A stretch of DNA of 9,461 nt from CAIKZZ01 sp037443765 (GCA_037443765.1 JBBINS010000120.1:1-9461); one strand, 5' to 3'; shown: positions 1 to 7,149, counted from the stretch's first letter. The notes: a model not told the origin generated them from the sequence alone. Numbers and translations are program-made.

Positions 1-273
1 CACGGCCACGTGCTCGTCTGCCTCGCGCGCGACCCCGACGCGCGGTTGCGGGACGTCGCGCTGCTGGTCGGCATCACCGAGCGCGCGGTGCAGAAGATCC
101 TGTCCGACCTCGCCGCGGCCGGCGTCGTCGAGCGTCGCCGCGAGGGTCGCCGCAACCGCTACCGCCTGCGGACCGACCTGCCGCTCAGGCACCCGATCGA
201 GGCGCACCGCACGGTCGCCGCGCTGCTCGGCATGCTGCTCGAGCGGACCGAGCTCCGGCGGCTCGCCGAATAG
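1..273 (+). CDS. Small winged-helix (MarR-like) transcriptional regulator, 5' end outside window
   Basis: The frame is open to the first base, so the start is probably a few codons upstream; the GTG at 10 is a possible start but is not needed. About 90 residues are visible. They read as a winged helix-turn-helix: a first helix (HVLVCLARDP), a helix-turn-helix with 'LRDVALLVGITERAVQKIL' as the recognition region, then a basic wing around 'EGRRNRYRL'. The tail 'LPLRHPIEAHRTVAALLGML' is a probable dimerisation helix. From family knowledge this resembles the small single-domain MarR/ArsR-type regulators of about 110 residues. No ligand-binding domain is visible. It converges on arnD with only 4 bases between the two stop codons, so it is not part of the arn operon. 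Its target is unknown. Confidence 0.8.
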   Translation, partial: HGHVLVCLARDPDARLRDVALLVGITERAVQKILSDLAAAGVVERRREGRRNRYRLRTDLPLRHPIEAHRTVAALLGMLLERTELRRLAE

Positions 274-280
274 GCGCCTA
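271..280. other. Palindromic tail-to-tail junction of two stop codons
   Basis: The perfect 10-base palindrome TAGGCGCCTA contains the TAG stop of the plus-strand regulator (271-273) and, on the minus strand, the TAG stop of arnD (278-280). There is no room for a separate terminator, so transcripts from the two sides must overlap unless termination happens inside the opposite gene. Confidence 0.7.
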
Positions 281-1183
281 CAGCGCCGCGCCCTGCAGCG
301 CGAGCGCGCCGCTGCGCCCCGGAAATTCGGCGAACTCGACCGCGTGGCGCGGCAGCCGCGCCGGGTCGAGGCCGGCGCGCAGCCGCGCCATGGTCACGAG
401 CTCGACGCCGCGAGCCCGCCAGGTGTCGATGAGCCGCATGAACGCGCCCCGGAACTGCTGGCCCTCGAGTTCCGCGTGCAGCGTGTAGACGTGCGCGCCG
501 GCGGCCGGCGGCGTCGCCGTCTGGTCGAGCAGCCGGTCGATGGCGCCGTCGATCGTCAGCCCGTCGACGCCGACGAGCTCGTCGAGCGTCGGCAGCGTGG
601 TCGGCAGCTGCGGGCAGTCCGCCGCGATCCCGCCCATCGACGGCCGGAACGGGTGCGTGCCGCGCGTGTCGCTCGCGTAGTCGAGCCCGAGCGCGTCCTC
701 GAGCGCGAACAGCGCCGCGTTCAGCTGCCAGCCCGCAGCGCAATGGGCGCGCGCGTCCGCGCCGAACACCTCCCGGTAGGCGGCCGCGGCGAGGCGCACC
801 TGCCGCTCGGTCCAGGCCGCGTCGCGGCGCGCGACGTTGTCCTGCCAGTAGACGTGGTCGTAGCAGTGGATCCCGGTCTCGTGCCCGGCCGCGCGGGTCG
901 CGCGCAGCACCCCGGGCGCGCGACGGGCGATGTGCGGTCCCGGCAGCAGCACGCCGTACATCAGCGTGCGCAGGCCGTAGTGGCTGACGACCGAGGTGCG
1001 CTTGACCTTCGACAGGAAGCCCGGCCGGAACACGCGCCGCAGCGCCCAGCCCGTGTGGTCCGGGCCGAGGCTGAAGTAGAAGCTCGCCGCGACGCCGCGC
1101 CGGCCGAGGTCGGCCACGAGCGCGGGCACGCCCTCGAGCGTGCCGCGGTACGTGTCGACGTCGACCTTGAGCGCGATCTGCAT
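278..1183 (-). CDS. arnD: 4-deoxy-4-formamido-L-arabinose-phosphoundecaprenol deformylase ArnD
   Basis: This 301-residue NodB-type polysaccharide deacetylase matches the usual ArnD length (about 296-300). It removes the formyl group from undecaprenyl-phosphate-L-Ara4FN at the cytoplasmic face of the inner membrane. This makes the lipid-linked sugar ready for flipping and use by ArnT. Visible motifs are the metal-site aspartates in 'KVDVDTYRG' (D8, D10), 'GIHCYDH' (H106, H110), 'AAGW' (149-151), 'SDTRG' (171-175) and a late 'TLHAELEG' with H236. All correspond to ArnD rather than to chitin deacetylases. Residues about 65-92 (HYGLRTLMYGVLLPGPHIA region) probably form the membrane-associating insertion typical of ArnD. 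The ATG start lies 19 bases after the decarboxylase stop and has only a weak ribosome site. It is the last gene of the operon. Confidence 0.95.
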   Translation of the reverse strand: MQIALKVDVDTYRGTLEGVPALVADLGRRGVAASFYFSLGPDHTGWALRRVFRPGFLSKVKRTSVVSHYGLRTLMYGVLLPGPHIARRAPGVLRATRAAGHETGIHCYDHVYWQDNVARRDAAWTERQVRLAAAAYREVFGADARAHCAAGWQLNAALFALEDALGLDYASDTRGTHPFRPSMGGIAADCPQLPTTLPTLDELVGVDGLTIDGAIDRLLDQTATPPAAGAHVYTLHAELEGQQFRGAFMRLIDTWRARGVELVTMARLRAGLDPARLPRHAVEFAEFPGRSGALALQGAAL

Positions 1184-1202
1184 CGAGGCCGTCGCGCCGC
1201 CC

Positions 1203-2267
1203 TCAGGCGCCGGCGCGCTGGCTCGAGTCGATCAGCGCGGCCGCCGCGGTGACCTCCGCGGCGTAGGCGTCGAACACCGCCTGCAGGATCTCGTCCATGC
1301 CGCCCTGCGGCGCCCAGCCGAGGTCGCCCTTGGTGTTGTCGATCCACGGCACCCGGCTCTGCACGTCCTCGTAGCCCTTGCCGTAGAACTCCATCGAGCC
1401 GACCTCGCGGATCTTGACCTTCTGCGCCTGGCGGGCGTACGCCGGGTGCTTCTTGCCGATCTCGATCATCCGCTCGGCGAGCTCGCGGATCGACAGGTCG
1501 TTCTTCGGGTTGCCGATGTTGTAGATCTTGCCGGTGGCGACCCCGCCCTCGTTCTTGATGATGCGCATCACCGCGTCGATGCCGTCGTTGATGTGCGTGA
1601 AGCAGCGGCGCTGGCGGCCGCCGTCGACGAGGCTGATGTCCTGGCCGGCGGCGATGTGCGCGAGGAACTGCGTCGCGACCCGGCTCGAGCCCTCCTTCGC
1701 CGTCGCGAGCGAGTCGAGGCCCGATCCGACCCAGTTGAAGGGCCGGATCAGCGTGAAGTCGAGGCCGTCGCGCTGGCCGTAGGCATAGATGATGCGGTCC
1801 ATCAGCTGCTTGCTGCAGGAGTAGATCCAGCGCTGCTTCTCGATCGGGCCGAGCACGAGGTTCGACTTCTGCGGGTGGAACTCGCTGTCCGCGCACATGC
1901 CGTAGACCTCGGAGGTCGACGGGAAGATCACGCGCTTTTTGTACTTCACGCACTGGCGGATCAGCGGCAGGTTGGCCTCGAAGTCGAGCTCGAAGACCCG
2001 CAGCGGCTCCTTGACGTAGGTCGCTGGCGTGGCGATCGCGACCAGCGGCAGGATCACGTCGCACTTCCTGATGTGGTACTCGACCCACTCGTGGTTGATC
2101 GTGATGTCGCCCTCGAAGAAGTGGAATCGCGGGTCGCTCTTGAAGGGGCGGACCCGGTCGTCCTGCATGTCCATGCCCCAGATCTGCCAGTCGGTGTTGG
2201 CCAGTATCGTGCGGGTCAGGTGGTGACCGATGAATCCGTTGACGCCGAGGATCAGGATCTTCTTCAT
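1203..2267 (-). CDS. arnA: UDP-glucuronate oxidative decarboxylase (stand-alone ArnA C-terminal domain; UDP-4-keto-pentose synthase)
   Basis: This 354-residue short-chain dehydrogenase/reductase equals the C-terminal half of E. coli ArnA. It oxidises UDP-glucuronate with NAD+ and decarboxylates it to UDP-4-keto-pentose, the ArnB substrate. The Rossmann motif is 'GVNGFIG' (8-14). Catalytic residues are present: S119 and E120 in 'STSEVYG', Y149 and K153 in 'YSCSK', and R305 in 'DVQSRVP'. They line up at one constant offset (314) with E. coli ArnA S433, E434, Y463, K467 and R619. 'PLVAIATP', 'RPFNW' and 'GGRQRRCFT' are also shared. The minus-strand frame runs upstream to 2447, but ATG at 2267 fits the homologous N-terminus (MKKILILGVNG) and starts 5 bases after the formyltransferase stop. 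A related stand-alone enzyme from Ralstonia (known as a bifunctional UDP-4-keto-pentose/UDP-xylose synthase) can also reduce the intermediate to UDP-xylose, so that activity is possible here. Confidence 0.94.
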   Translation of the reverse strand: MKKILILGVNGFIGHHLTRTILANTDWQIWGMDMQDDRVRPFKSDPRFHFFEGDITINHEWVEYHIRKCDVILPLVAIATPATYVKEPLRVFELDFEANLPLIRQCVKYKKRVIFPSTSEVYGMCADSEFHPQKSNLVLGPIEKQRWIYSCSKQLMDRIIYAYGQRDGLDFTLIRPFNWVGSGLDSLATAKEGSSRVATQFLAHIAAGQDISLVDGGRQRRCFTHINDGIDAVMRIIKNEGGVATGKIYNIGNPKNDLSIRELAERMIEIGKKHPAYARQAQKVKIREVGSMEFYGKGYEDVQSRVPWIDNTKGDLGWAPQGGMDEILQAVFDAYAAEVTAAAALIDSSQRAGA

Positions 2268-2272
2268 GGGCT

Positions 2273-3235
2273 TTACGCTCTTGCTTGGGCCCGCGGGTGC
2301 GGGCGGGCGGGCACGGGTCCGTGCCCGAACGTCTTGATGAAATGCGCGGCGTCGAGCCGCGCATCGTCCAGATAGGCTTCGACGAGCTCGAGGCGCGCGC
2401 CGTCGCCGCACTCGGCGACCACGCGGCCGTCCTCGAGCGCGAGGCACGGGCCCCCGGCGCCGTGGCGGGCGGGACCGTCGATGCGCCGCGTCCGGTGCAC
2501 GCGCACCAGCGCCTCGCCGAGCCGCGTGTAGGCGCCGGGGAACGGCGGCGCGACGGCGCGTACCAGGTTGTGGATCCGCGCCGCCGGCCAGTCGAGCCGG
2601 AACTCGCCATCGGCGGGCTTGCGGCCGCCGAAGTACGAGCCGCGCGCGAGGTCGAGCGGCGTCGCTGCCGCGGTGCCGGCGACGAGCTTCGGCAGGCTGC
2701 GGCGCAGCACCGCGACCGCGGCGTCGGCCACCTTGTCCGCGACCTCGAAGGCGGTCTCGTCGGGGCCGATCGGCACGGCCTGCTGGTCGACCAGCGCGCC
2801 GGCATCGGGCTTGGCGACCATGTAGTGCAGGCTCGCGCCGGTCTCGGTCTCGCCGTGGAGCACCGCCCAGTTCACCGGCGCGCGGCCGCGGTAGCGCGGC
2901 AGCAGCGAGCCGTGCATGTTGAGCGCGCCGCGGCGCGCGAGGCCGAGCACGCTCGGCGGCAGCATGCGCCGGTAGTAGAACGAGAAGATGAAGTCGGGCG
3001 CCGCGGCCACGATTTCGGCGACCACCGCGGGCTCGCCGGGGTCCGCCGGCGTCACGACCCGGCAGCCGGCGCCGCGCGCGACCTCGGCGACGCTCGCGAA
3101 CCAGCGCTGCTCGTTCGGGTCGTCCTCGTGCGTGACGACGAGCCGGACGTCGACGCCGGCCTCGAACAGCGCGCCGAGGCAGCGGGCGCCGACCTCGGAG
3201 TACGCGAAGACGACGCAGGTCGCCGGGGCGTTCAC
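2273..3235 (-). CDS. arnA: UDP-L-Ara4N formyltransferase (stand-alone ArnA N-terminal domain)
   Basis: This 320-residue enzyme uses N10-formyltetrahydrofolate to formylate UDP-L-Ara4N in the cytosol, which drives the pathway towards ArnC. It corresponds to the N-terminal domain of E. coli ArnA. The formyltransferase signature 'NMHGSLLPRYRGRAPVNW' contains N106 and H108, and 'KPDAGALVD' contains D144. These match the catalytic N102, H104 and D140 of E. coli ArnA with a shift of four. 'SFYYRRMLPP' and the C-terminal OB-fold segment ('FGGRKPADGEF', 'HNLVRAVAPPFPGAYT') are also typical. The start is GTG at 3235, whose GTGA overlaps the TGA stop of arnC. Longer frames upstream lie inside arnC. The C-terminus ends in a Pro/Arg-rich tail where the E. 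coli protein continues into the decarboxylase domain. The gene stops with TAA just before the decarboxylase ATG. Confidence 0.95.
   Translation of the reverse strand: MNAPATCVVFAYSEVGARCLGALFEAGVDVRLVVTHEDDPNEQRWFASVAEVARGAGCRVVTPADPGEPAVVAEIVAAAPDFIFSFYYRRMLPPSVLGLARRGALNMHGSLLPRYRGRAPVNWAVLHGETETGASLHYMVAKPDAGALVDQQAVPIGPDETAFEVADKVADAAVAVLRRSLPKLVAGTAAATPLDLARGSYFGGRKPADGEFRLDWPAARIHNLVRAVAPPFPGAYTRLGEALVRVHRTRRIDGPARHGAGGPCLALEDGRVVAECGDGARLELVEAYLDDARLDAAHFIKTFGHGPVPARPHPRAQARA
3232..3235 (-). promoter_or_regulatory. GTGA stop/start overlap coupling arnC to the formyltransferase gene
   Basis: On the minus strand the four bases GTGA hold both the TGA stop of arnC and the GTG start of the formyltransferase gene. 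This arrangement normally reflects translational coupling by ribosomes that terminate and restart. It also decides the formyltransferase start. Confidence 0.75.
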
Positions 3236-4221
3236 GGCGCGCGGCGCTCGACGCCGTTGGTGCCGGCGGCCGGCACGTGCGGGGTCTGCTCGAGCACCGC
3301 GCCGATGATGTAGCGCGGGCGCTGCCGCACCTGCACGTAGATGCGGCCGATGTACTCGCCGAGGAGGCCGATGCCGAACAGGGCGATGCCGAGGAAGAAG
3401 AACACGATCGCGAACAGCGTGAACACGCCGTCGACTTCCGGCCCGAGCACCAGCCGCCGGCCGACCAGGATCACGACCAGCGCGCCGGACATCATCGAAA
3501 GCACTAGGCCGGCGAGCGAAAAGGCCTGCAGTGGCACCGTCGAGAAGCCGGTCATCAGGTCGAAGGTCAGGCGGATCAGCCGGTACAGCGAGTACTTCGA
3601 GGCGCCGGCGGCGCGCTCGTCGTGCTTGACCTCGATTTCCGTCGGGTTCGCCGCGTACAGCGAGGCGAGCGCCGGGATGAAGGTGACGTTCTCGCGGGTC
3701 GAGTTGATCGCGTCGATGACGCCGCGCGCGTAGCCGCGCAGCATGCAGCCGTGGTCCGTCATCTTGATCGGCGTCATGCGCTCGCGGATCAGGTTGACGA
3801 ACTGCGACGCGATGCGCCGCCACCACAGGTCCTGGCGATTGGCGCGCCAGGTGCCGACGTAGTCGTGGCCGGCCTCGAGTTCCTTGAGCAGCTTGCCGAC
3901 CTCCTCGGGCGGGTTCTGCAGGTCGGCGTCGAGGGTGATCAGGTACTGGCCGCGGGCGCGGGCGAAGGCGGCGAGGATCGCGGCGTGCTGTCCGAAATTC
4001 ACCTGCAGCAGGATCACGCGCGTCTCGGCGGGGCGCCGGCGGAACTGCTCCTTGAGGAGCGCCACGGAGCCGTCGCGGCTGCCGTCGTTGACGAACAGCA
4101 CCTCGTAGGGGCAGCCGAGCGCGTCGAGCGCGGGGTACAGCCGCTCGAACAGCGTCGGCAGCACCTCCTCCTCGTTGTAGACCGGGATCACGACCGAAAG
4201 GACCGGGGCGTTGTCGTTCAC
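3232..4221 (-). CDS. arnC: Undecaprenyl-phosphate 4-deoxy-4-formamido-L-arabinose transferase ArnC
   Basis: This 329-residue family 2 glycosyltransferase has two C-terminal membrane helices, close to the E. coli ArnC length (322). It transfers L-Ara4FN from UDP to undecaprenyl phosphate on the inner leaflet. The N-terminal GT-A fold shows 'SVVIPVYNEEEVLP' (9-22), 'FVNDGSRDGS' (43-52) and the metal-binding 'DADLQNPPEE' (98-107). 'TDHGCMLRGY' (155-164) and the basic 'HDERAAGASKYS' (200-211) follow. Membrane segments lie at about 231-254 and 265-288, and 'LLGEYIGRIYVQVRQRPRY' leads into the cytosolic tail. Dolichol-phosphate mannosyltransferase and GtrB-type enzymes share this fold. The ArnC assignment rests on the TDxGC motif and on position between arnB and the formyltransferase. 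The start is GTG, 10 bases after the arnB stop, with a GAAGG ribosome site. Confidence 0.94.
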   Translation of the reverse strand: MNDNAPVLSVVIPVYNEEEVLPTLFERLYPALDALGCPYEVLFVNDGSRDGSVALLKEQFRRRPAETRVILLQVNFGQHAAILAAFARARGQYLITLDADLQNPPEEVGKLLKELEAGHDYVGTWRANRQDLWWRRIASQFVNLIRERMTPIKMTDHGCMLRGYARGVIDAINSTRENVTFIPALASLYAANPTEIEVKHDERAAGASKYSLYRLIRLTFDLMTGFSTVPLQAFSLAGLVLSMMSGALVVILVGRRLVLGPEVDGVFTLFAIVFFFLGIALFGIGLLGEYIGRIYVQVRQRPRYIIGAVLEQTPHVPAAGTNGVERRAP

Positions 4222-4227
4222 GGGCTT

Positions 4228-4233
4228 GCCTTC
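4228..4233 (-). promoter_or_regulatory. Ribosome binding site of arnC
   Basis: On the minus strand GAAGGC lies six bases before the GTG at 4221 and overlaps the arnB TGA stop (4232-4234). It supports the GTG start, since no ATG is available at the expected N-terminus. Confidence 0.6.
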
Positions 4234-5356
4234 AGCGCTTCAGGAGCTCAAGCAGGGCGTCGCAGACCCGGTCGACGTCGCCGGTCGTCATGGCGGGAAA
4301 CAGCGGCAGCGTCACCGTCTCGGCACCGATCCGGGCGGCGTTCGGGAACGCCCCCGGATCCCAGCCGAGCTGACGATAGTAGGTGAGGGCCGGTATCGAG
4401 GGGTAGTGGACCCCGATGCCGATGCCGCGTTCCTTCATCCGGCCGATGAACTCGTCGCGGCTCATGCCGAGCCGGCCGAAGGGCACCAGCACCGTGTACA
4501 TGTGCCAGCTGTGGCCGTCGTCCCCGGGCGGCGGCAGCATGTCGGGGTCGAGCCGCGGCGCGAGCCGCTCGGAATAGTGGTGCGCCAGCTCGCGCCGCCG
4601 GGCGTTGAACTCCGGCAACCGGCGCAGCTGGCCGATGCCGACCGCCGCGGCGACGTCGGTCAGGTTGTACTTGCCGCCGGCCTCGAAGACGTCGACGTTG
4701 CCGGCCGCGTCCTTGGTGATGCCGTGGAAGCGCTCGCGGTCGAGCGGCAGCGCGAGCGCGGGGTCGGCGAAGGCGAGCGCGCCACCCTCGACCGTGGTCA
4801 TGTTCTTGTTGGCGTGGAAGCTGAACGAGACGATGTCCCCGAAGCTGCCGATCAAGCGGCCGCGGTAGCGGGTGCCGATCGCGTGCGCGGCGTCCTCGAT
4901 GACCCTGAGGCCGCGCTCGCGGGCGAGCGCGTTGACCGGGTCCATGTCGACGGCGAGGCCCGAGAAGTGCACCGGCATCAGCGCGCGCGTGCGCGGCGTG
5001 AGGGCGGCGGCGAAGCCCGCGGCGGTGGCATTGCGCGAGCGCAGCTCGACGTCGATGAACACCGGCCGCGCGCCGACCCGGACGACGACGTTGGCCGAGG
5101 CCGCGAAGCTCATCGCCGGCACCACGACCTCGTCGCCGGCGCCGATGCCGGCGGCCTTGAGCGCCATCTCCATCGCGCCGGTGGCGCTCGTCATGACCCG
5201 CACCTGGCGCTGGCCGCCGAGGTAGGCGCCGAGCGCGCGCTCGAGCTCCGCGACCCTGGGACCGGAGGTGATCCATCCGCAGCGCAGCACCGCGACGACG
5301 TCGGCGATCGTCTCGTCGTCGATGGTGGGGCGCGTGAACGGGAGGAAGTCTGGCAT
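4232..5356 (-). CDS. arnB: UDP-4-amino-4-deoxy-L-arabinose--oxoglutarate aminotransferase ArnB
   Basis: This 374-residue protein is a PLP-dependent sugar aminotransferase of the DegT/DnrJ/EryC1/StrS family, near the usual ArnB length (about 379-385). It transfers an amino group from glutamate to UDP-4-keto-pentose, giving UDP-L-Ara4N in the cytosol. Visible motifs are the N-terminal 'FLPFTRPTIDDE', 'TSATGAMEMAL' (56-66, cofactor phosphate), 'IEDAAHAIG' with D155 and H158, and 'SFHANKNMTTVEGGAL', whose K184 is the PLP Schiff-base lysine. Near the C-terminus 'GIGVHYPSIP' and 'PLFPAMT' are typical. ATG at 5356 is chosen because it matches the family N-terminus and has a GGTGA site five bases upstream. 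A GTG three codons earlier overlaps the arnT stop as GTGA and could be an alternative start. The arn neighbours make ArnB more likely than other sugar aminotransferases. Confidence 0.94.
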   Translation of the reverse strand: MPDFLPFTRPTIDDETIADVVAVLRCGWITSGPRVAELERALGAYLGGQRQVRVMTSATGAMEMALKAAGIGAGDEVVVPAMSFAASANVVVRVGARPVFIDVELRSRNATAAGFAAALTPRTRALMPVHFSGLAVDMDPVNALARERGLRVIEDAAHAIGTRYRGRLIGSFGDIVSFSFHANKNMTTVEGGALAFADPALALPLDRERFHGITKDAAGNVDVFEAGGKYNLTDVAAAVGIGQLRRLPEFNARRRELAHHYSERLAPRLDPDMLPPPGDDGHSWHMYTVLVPFGRLGMSRDEFIGRMKERGIGIGVHYPSIPALTYYRQLGWDPGAFPNAARIGAETVTLPLFPAMTTGDVDRVCDALLELLKR

Positions 5357-5361
5357 GGCGG

Positions 5362-7017
5362 TCACCGGCGGCTGACGAACACGTTGTCGAAATCTTCCGC
5401 GAGGACGTGCATCTCGACGCCCTGGCGCGCGAGCGCGGCGGCAGTCGCGTGCGGCACGAGCGCGTAGCCCGCCTCGCTCGCCTGCCAGCGGCTGCGGAAG
5501 TCCTCGAGCGTCGCGAGGCCGCGGCCCGGGTCGGCCGCGAGGCCGAAGTCGAGCTCGCCGCGGTAGGCGACCGGCACGACCAGGCGCCCGGCGTAGAACG
5601 GCAGCGTCCAGTCGAAGGTGTCCACCGTGTAGAGCGGCGCGCCGGCGGCGAGCGGCCCGGCGGCGGCGAGCAGCGGCTTCGCCGAATAGCGCTTGGCGAT
5701 CGCGTTCGCGCCGCCGGCGATCAGCGTGAGCGCGACGGCGAAGCCGGTCGCCGCGATGGTGCGCGCCGCGGCACCCGGCCGTCCGCGCCGGAGGCCGAAC
5801 GCGAACGCGCCGCCCGCGACGAGCACGAACGCTACGCCCGCCAGCCACGGCGTCAGCGTCGCGAAGGTCCACGCCGGGTCGCCGCTGAGCGGCCGCCGGC
5901 CGTAGACGAGCAGCCCGACCGCGATCAAGAGCCCGAACGCCGCCTGCAGCGCGGCCGCGAGGCCGAGGTCGCGCGTCGCGCACGGGCCGGGAGCGGCGCC
6001 GAGCAGCGCGAGCGGCGGCAACGCCGGCACGATGTAGGGCGCGAGCTTGGAGTCCGACAGCGAGAAGAACGCCAGCGTGAACGCGGCGCTGACCCACAAC
6101 ACGCGCGCCGCGTCGAACTGGCCGCGCGGGCGCGTGCGGCGCCAGCCCGAGAGCAGCGCGCGCGCCACCTGCGGCAGCCACGGCAGCGACCCCGCCGCGA
6201 GGATCATGCCGAAGTACCACCACGGCTGGTAGCGGTCGTGCACCTTCGTCAGGTATCGCTGGAAGTGCTCGCGCACGATCAGGAAGTTGAGCGCACCCGG
6301 ATGGGCGCGCTCGACCAGCAGGAACCACGGCAGCACGAGCGCGAGGTAGAGCGCGAGGCCCTTGCCGAGGTGCAGGTGCCGCCACGCCTCCCGATCGCGC
6401 TGCAGGAGCGTGTAGAGCACGAGCACCGCGCCAGGGAGCACGACGCCGATCAGTCCCTTGGTGAGGGTCGCCGCGGCCATCGCCCCCCAGCACACGAGCA
6501 TCCACGCGCGCGTCAGGCGCGGCGCGGTGTCGCGCTCGAGCTGCGCGAGGCAGAACGCGACGCTCGCGATCGTCAGGAAGCACGACAGCAGCATGTCGAG
6601 CGTCAGCAGCTGGCCCATGAGCACGTAGAGCAGCATGCTCGCACCCATCGCCGCGCCGCTGAGCCCGCGTTCGACGCCCCAGGCGCGCCGGCCGAGCAGG
6701 TAAACGAAGCCGAGCGCCACCACGGCGCTCGCGGCCGTCACGAGCCGCGCGGCCCACTCGTTGTGGCCGAAGGCGGCCAGCGACAGTGCGGTCGCCCAGT
6801 ACTGCAGCGGTGGCTTTTCCAGATAGACGAGCCCGTCGAGGTGCGGCACGGTGAAGTCGCCCGTGGCGAGCATCTCGGCGGGAATCTGGGCGTAGCGGCC
6901 CTCGTCGGGGTTGAACAGCGGGCGCAGGCCCAGCACCGCGAACCAGACGATGCCGCACGCGATCAGCAGCAGCGTCCAGGCACGGGTTTCGTGCCGGGCG
7001 TCAGGGTCGCGATTCAT
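5362..7017 (-). CDS. arnT: Undecaprenyl-phosphate-L-Ara4N:lipid A transferase ArnT
   Basis: This 551-residue polytopic GT-C (family 83) glycosyltransferase is almost exactly the length of E. coli ArnT (550). It transfers L-Ara4N from the undecaprenyl carrier to lipid A phosphates at the periplasmic side of the inner membrane. About a dozen hydrophobic segments are visible (for example about 13-32, 89-109, 122-140, 172-205, 219-236, 302-320, 326-343, 352-373, 386-409, 418-440), followed by a periplasmic C-terminal domain. The first periplasmic loop has the catalytic-type acidic pair 'NPDEGRYAQIPAEML' (D38, E39) and 'LEKPPLQYW' (K68); 'LLTLDMLLS' carries D141. These spacings match ArnT/PMT enzymes. 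The minus-strand frame extends upstream to 7095, but ATG at 7017 gives the proper length and cytosolic N-terminus; its ribosome site is weak. It is first in the operon, unlike E. coli, where arnB leads. Confidence 0.93.
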   Translation of the reverse strand: MNRDPDARHETRAWTLLLIACGIVWFAVLGLRPLFNPDEGRYAQIPAEMLATGDFTVPHLDGLVYLEKPPLQYWATALSLAAFGHNEWAARLVTAASAVVALGFVYLLGRRAWGVERGLSGAAMGASMLLYVLMGQLLTLDMLLSCFLTIASVAFCLAQLERDTAPRLTRAWMLVCWGAMAAATLTKGLIGVVLPGAVLVLYTLLQRDREAWRHLHLGKGLALYLALVLPWFLLVERAHPGALNFLIVREHFQRYLTKVHDRYQPWWYFGMILAAGSLPWLPQVARALLSGWRRTRPRGQFDAARVLWVSAAFTLAFFSLSDSKLAPYIVPALPPLALLGAAPGPCATRDLGLAAALQAAFGLLIAVGLLVYGRRPLSGDPAWTFATLTPWLAGVAFVLVAGGAFAFGLRRGRPGAAARTIAATGFAVALTLIAGGANAIAKRYSAKPLLAAAGPLAAGAPLYTVDTFDWTLPFYAGRLVVPVAYRGELDFGLAADPGRGLATLEDFRSRWQASEAGYALVPHATAAALARQGVEMHVLAEDFDNVFVSRR

Positions 7018-7111
7018 GAGGACTGAGCCAACAGGAGCAAACGCGAAGTCTACCGTCCGGGGCCCCCCGCGGGCCAGCACGCCCGGCGCCCGCATGAAGC
7101 GCCGTTAATGC

Positions 7112-7128
7112 AGCGCCGCCGCGGCGCT
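7112..7128. repeat. Perfect inverted repeat, 7-base arms, in the divergent promoter region
   Basis: AGCGCCG and CGGCGCT are perfect reverse complements separated by CCG. It lies 11 bases before the putative TATAGT -10 box of the nuclease gene, a position where a repressor could sit. Such GC-only palindromes are frequent by chance at this base composition, so an operator role is only a possibility. Confidence 0.3.
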
Positions 7129-7149
7129 CCGGGGGGCCTATAGTCGTGC

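Noticed and set aside
344..1252. 302-codon plus-strand open frame opposite arnD
   Set aside because: It is an Arg-rich shadow without motifs. The ArnD reading has all the metal-binding motifs.
1381..2267. Lower GC in the decarboxylase gene as a sign of horizontal transfer
   Set aside because: The drop is modest and explained by conserved Lys, Ile, Phe and Asn residues in this enzyme. Third positions remain GC-rich like the neighbours.
3232..4221. Dolichol-phosphate mannosyltransferase or GtrB-type bactoprenol glucosyltransferase instead of ArnC
   Set aside because: The fold and two C-terminal helices are shared, but the TDxGCxLR motif and location between arnB and the formyltransferase gene favour ArnC.
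4211..5467. 418-codon plus-strand open frame opposite arnB
   Set aside because: It is a shadow frame of low-complexity Arg/Asp/Val composition. The ArnB reading carries the PLP lysine motif and full family length.
5407..7026. 539-codon plus-strand open frame opposite arnT
   Set aside because: It is an Arg/Glu-rich shadow with no recognisable motif, caused by high GC. The arnT reading has the correct length, membrane segments and catalytic residues.
7091..7111. PmrA/BasR-like box around TTAATG in the arn promoter region
   Set aside because: Only a single TTAA core is present. The expected second half-site at five-base spacing is missing.
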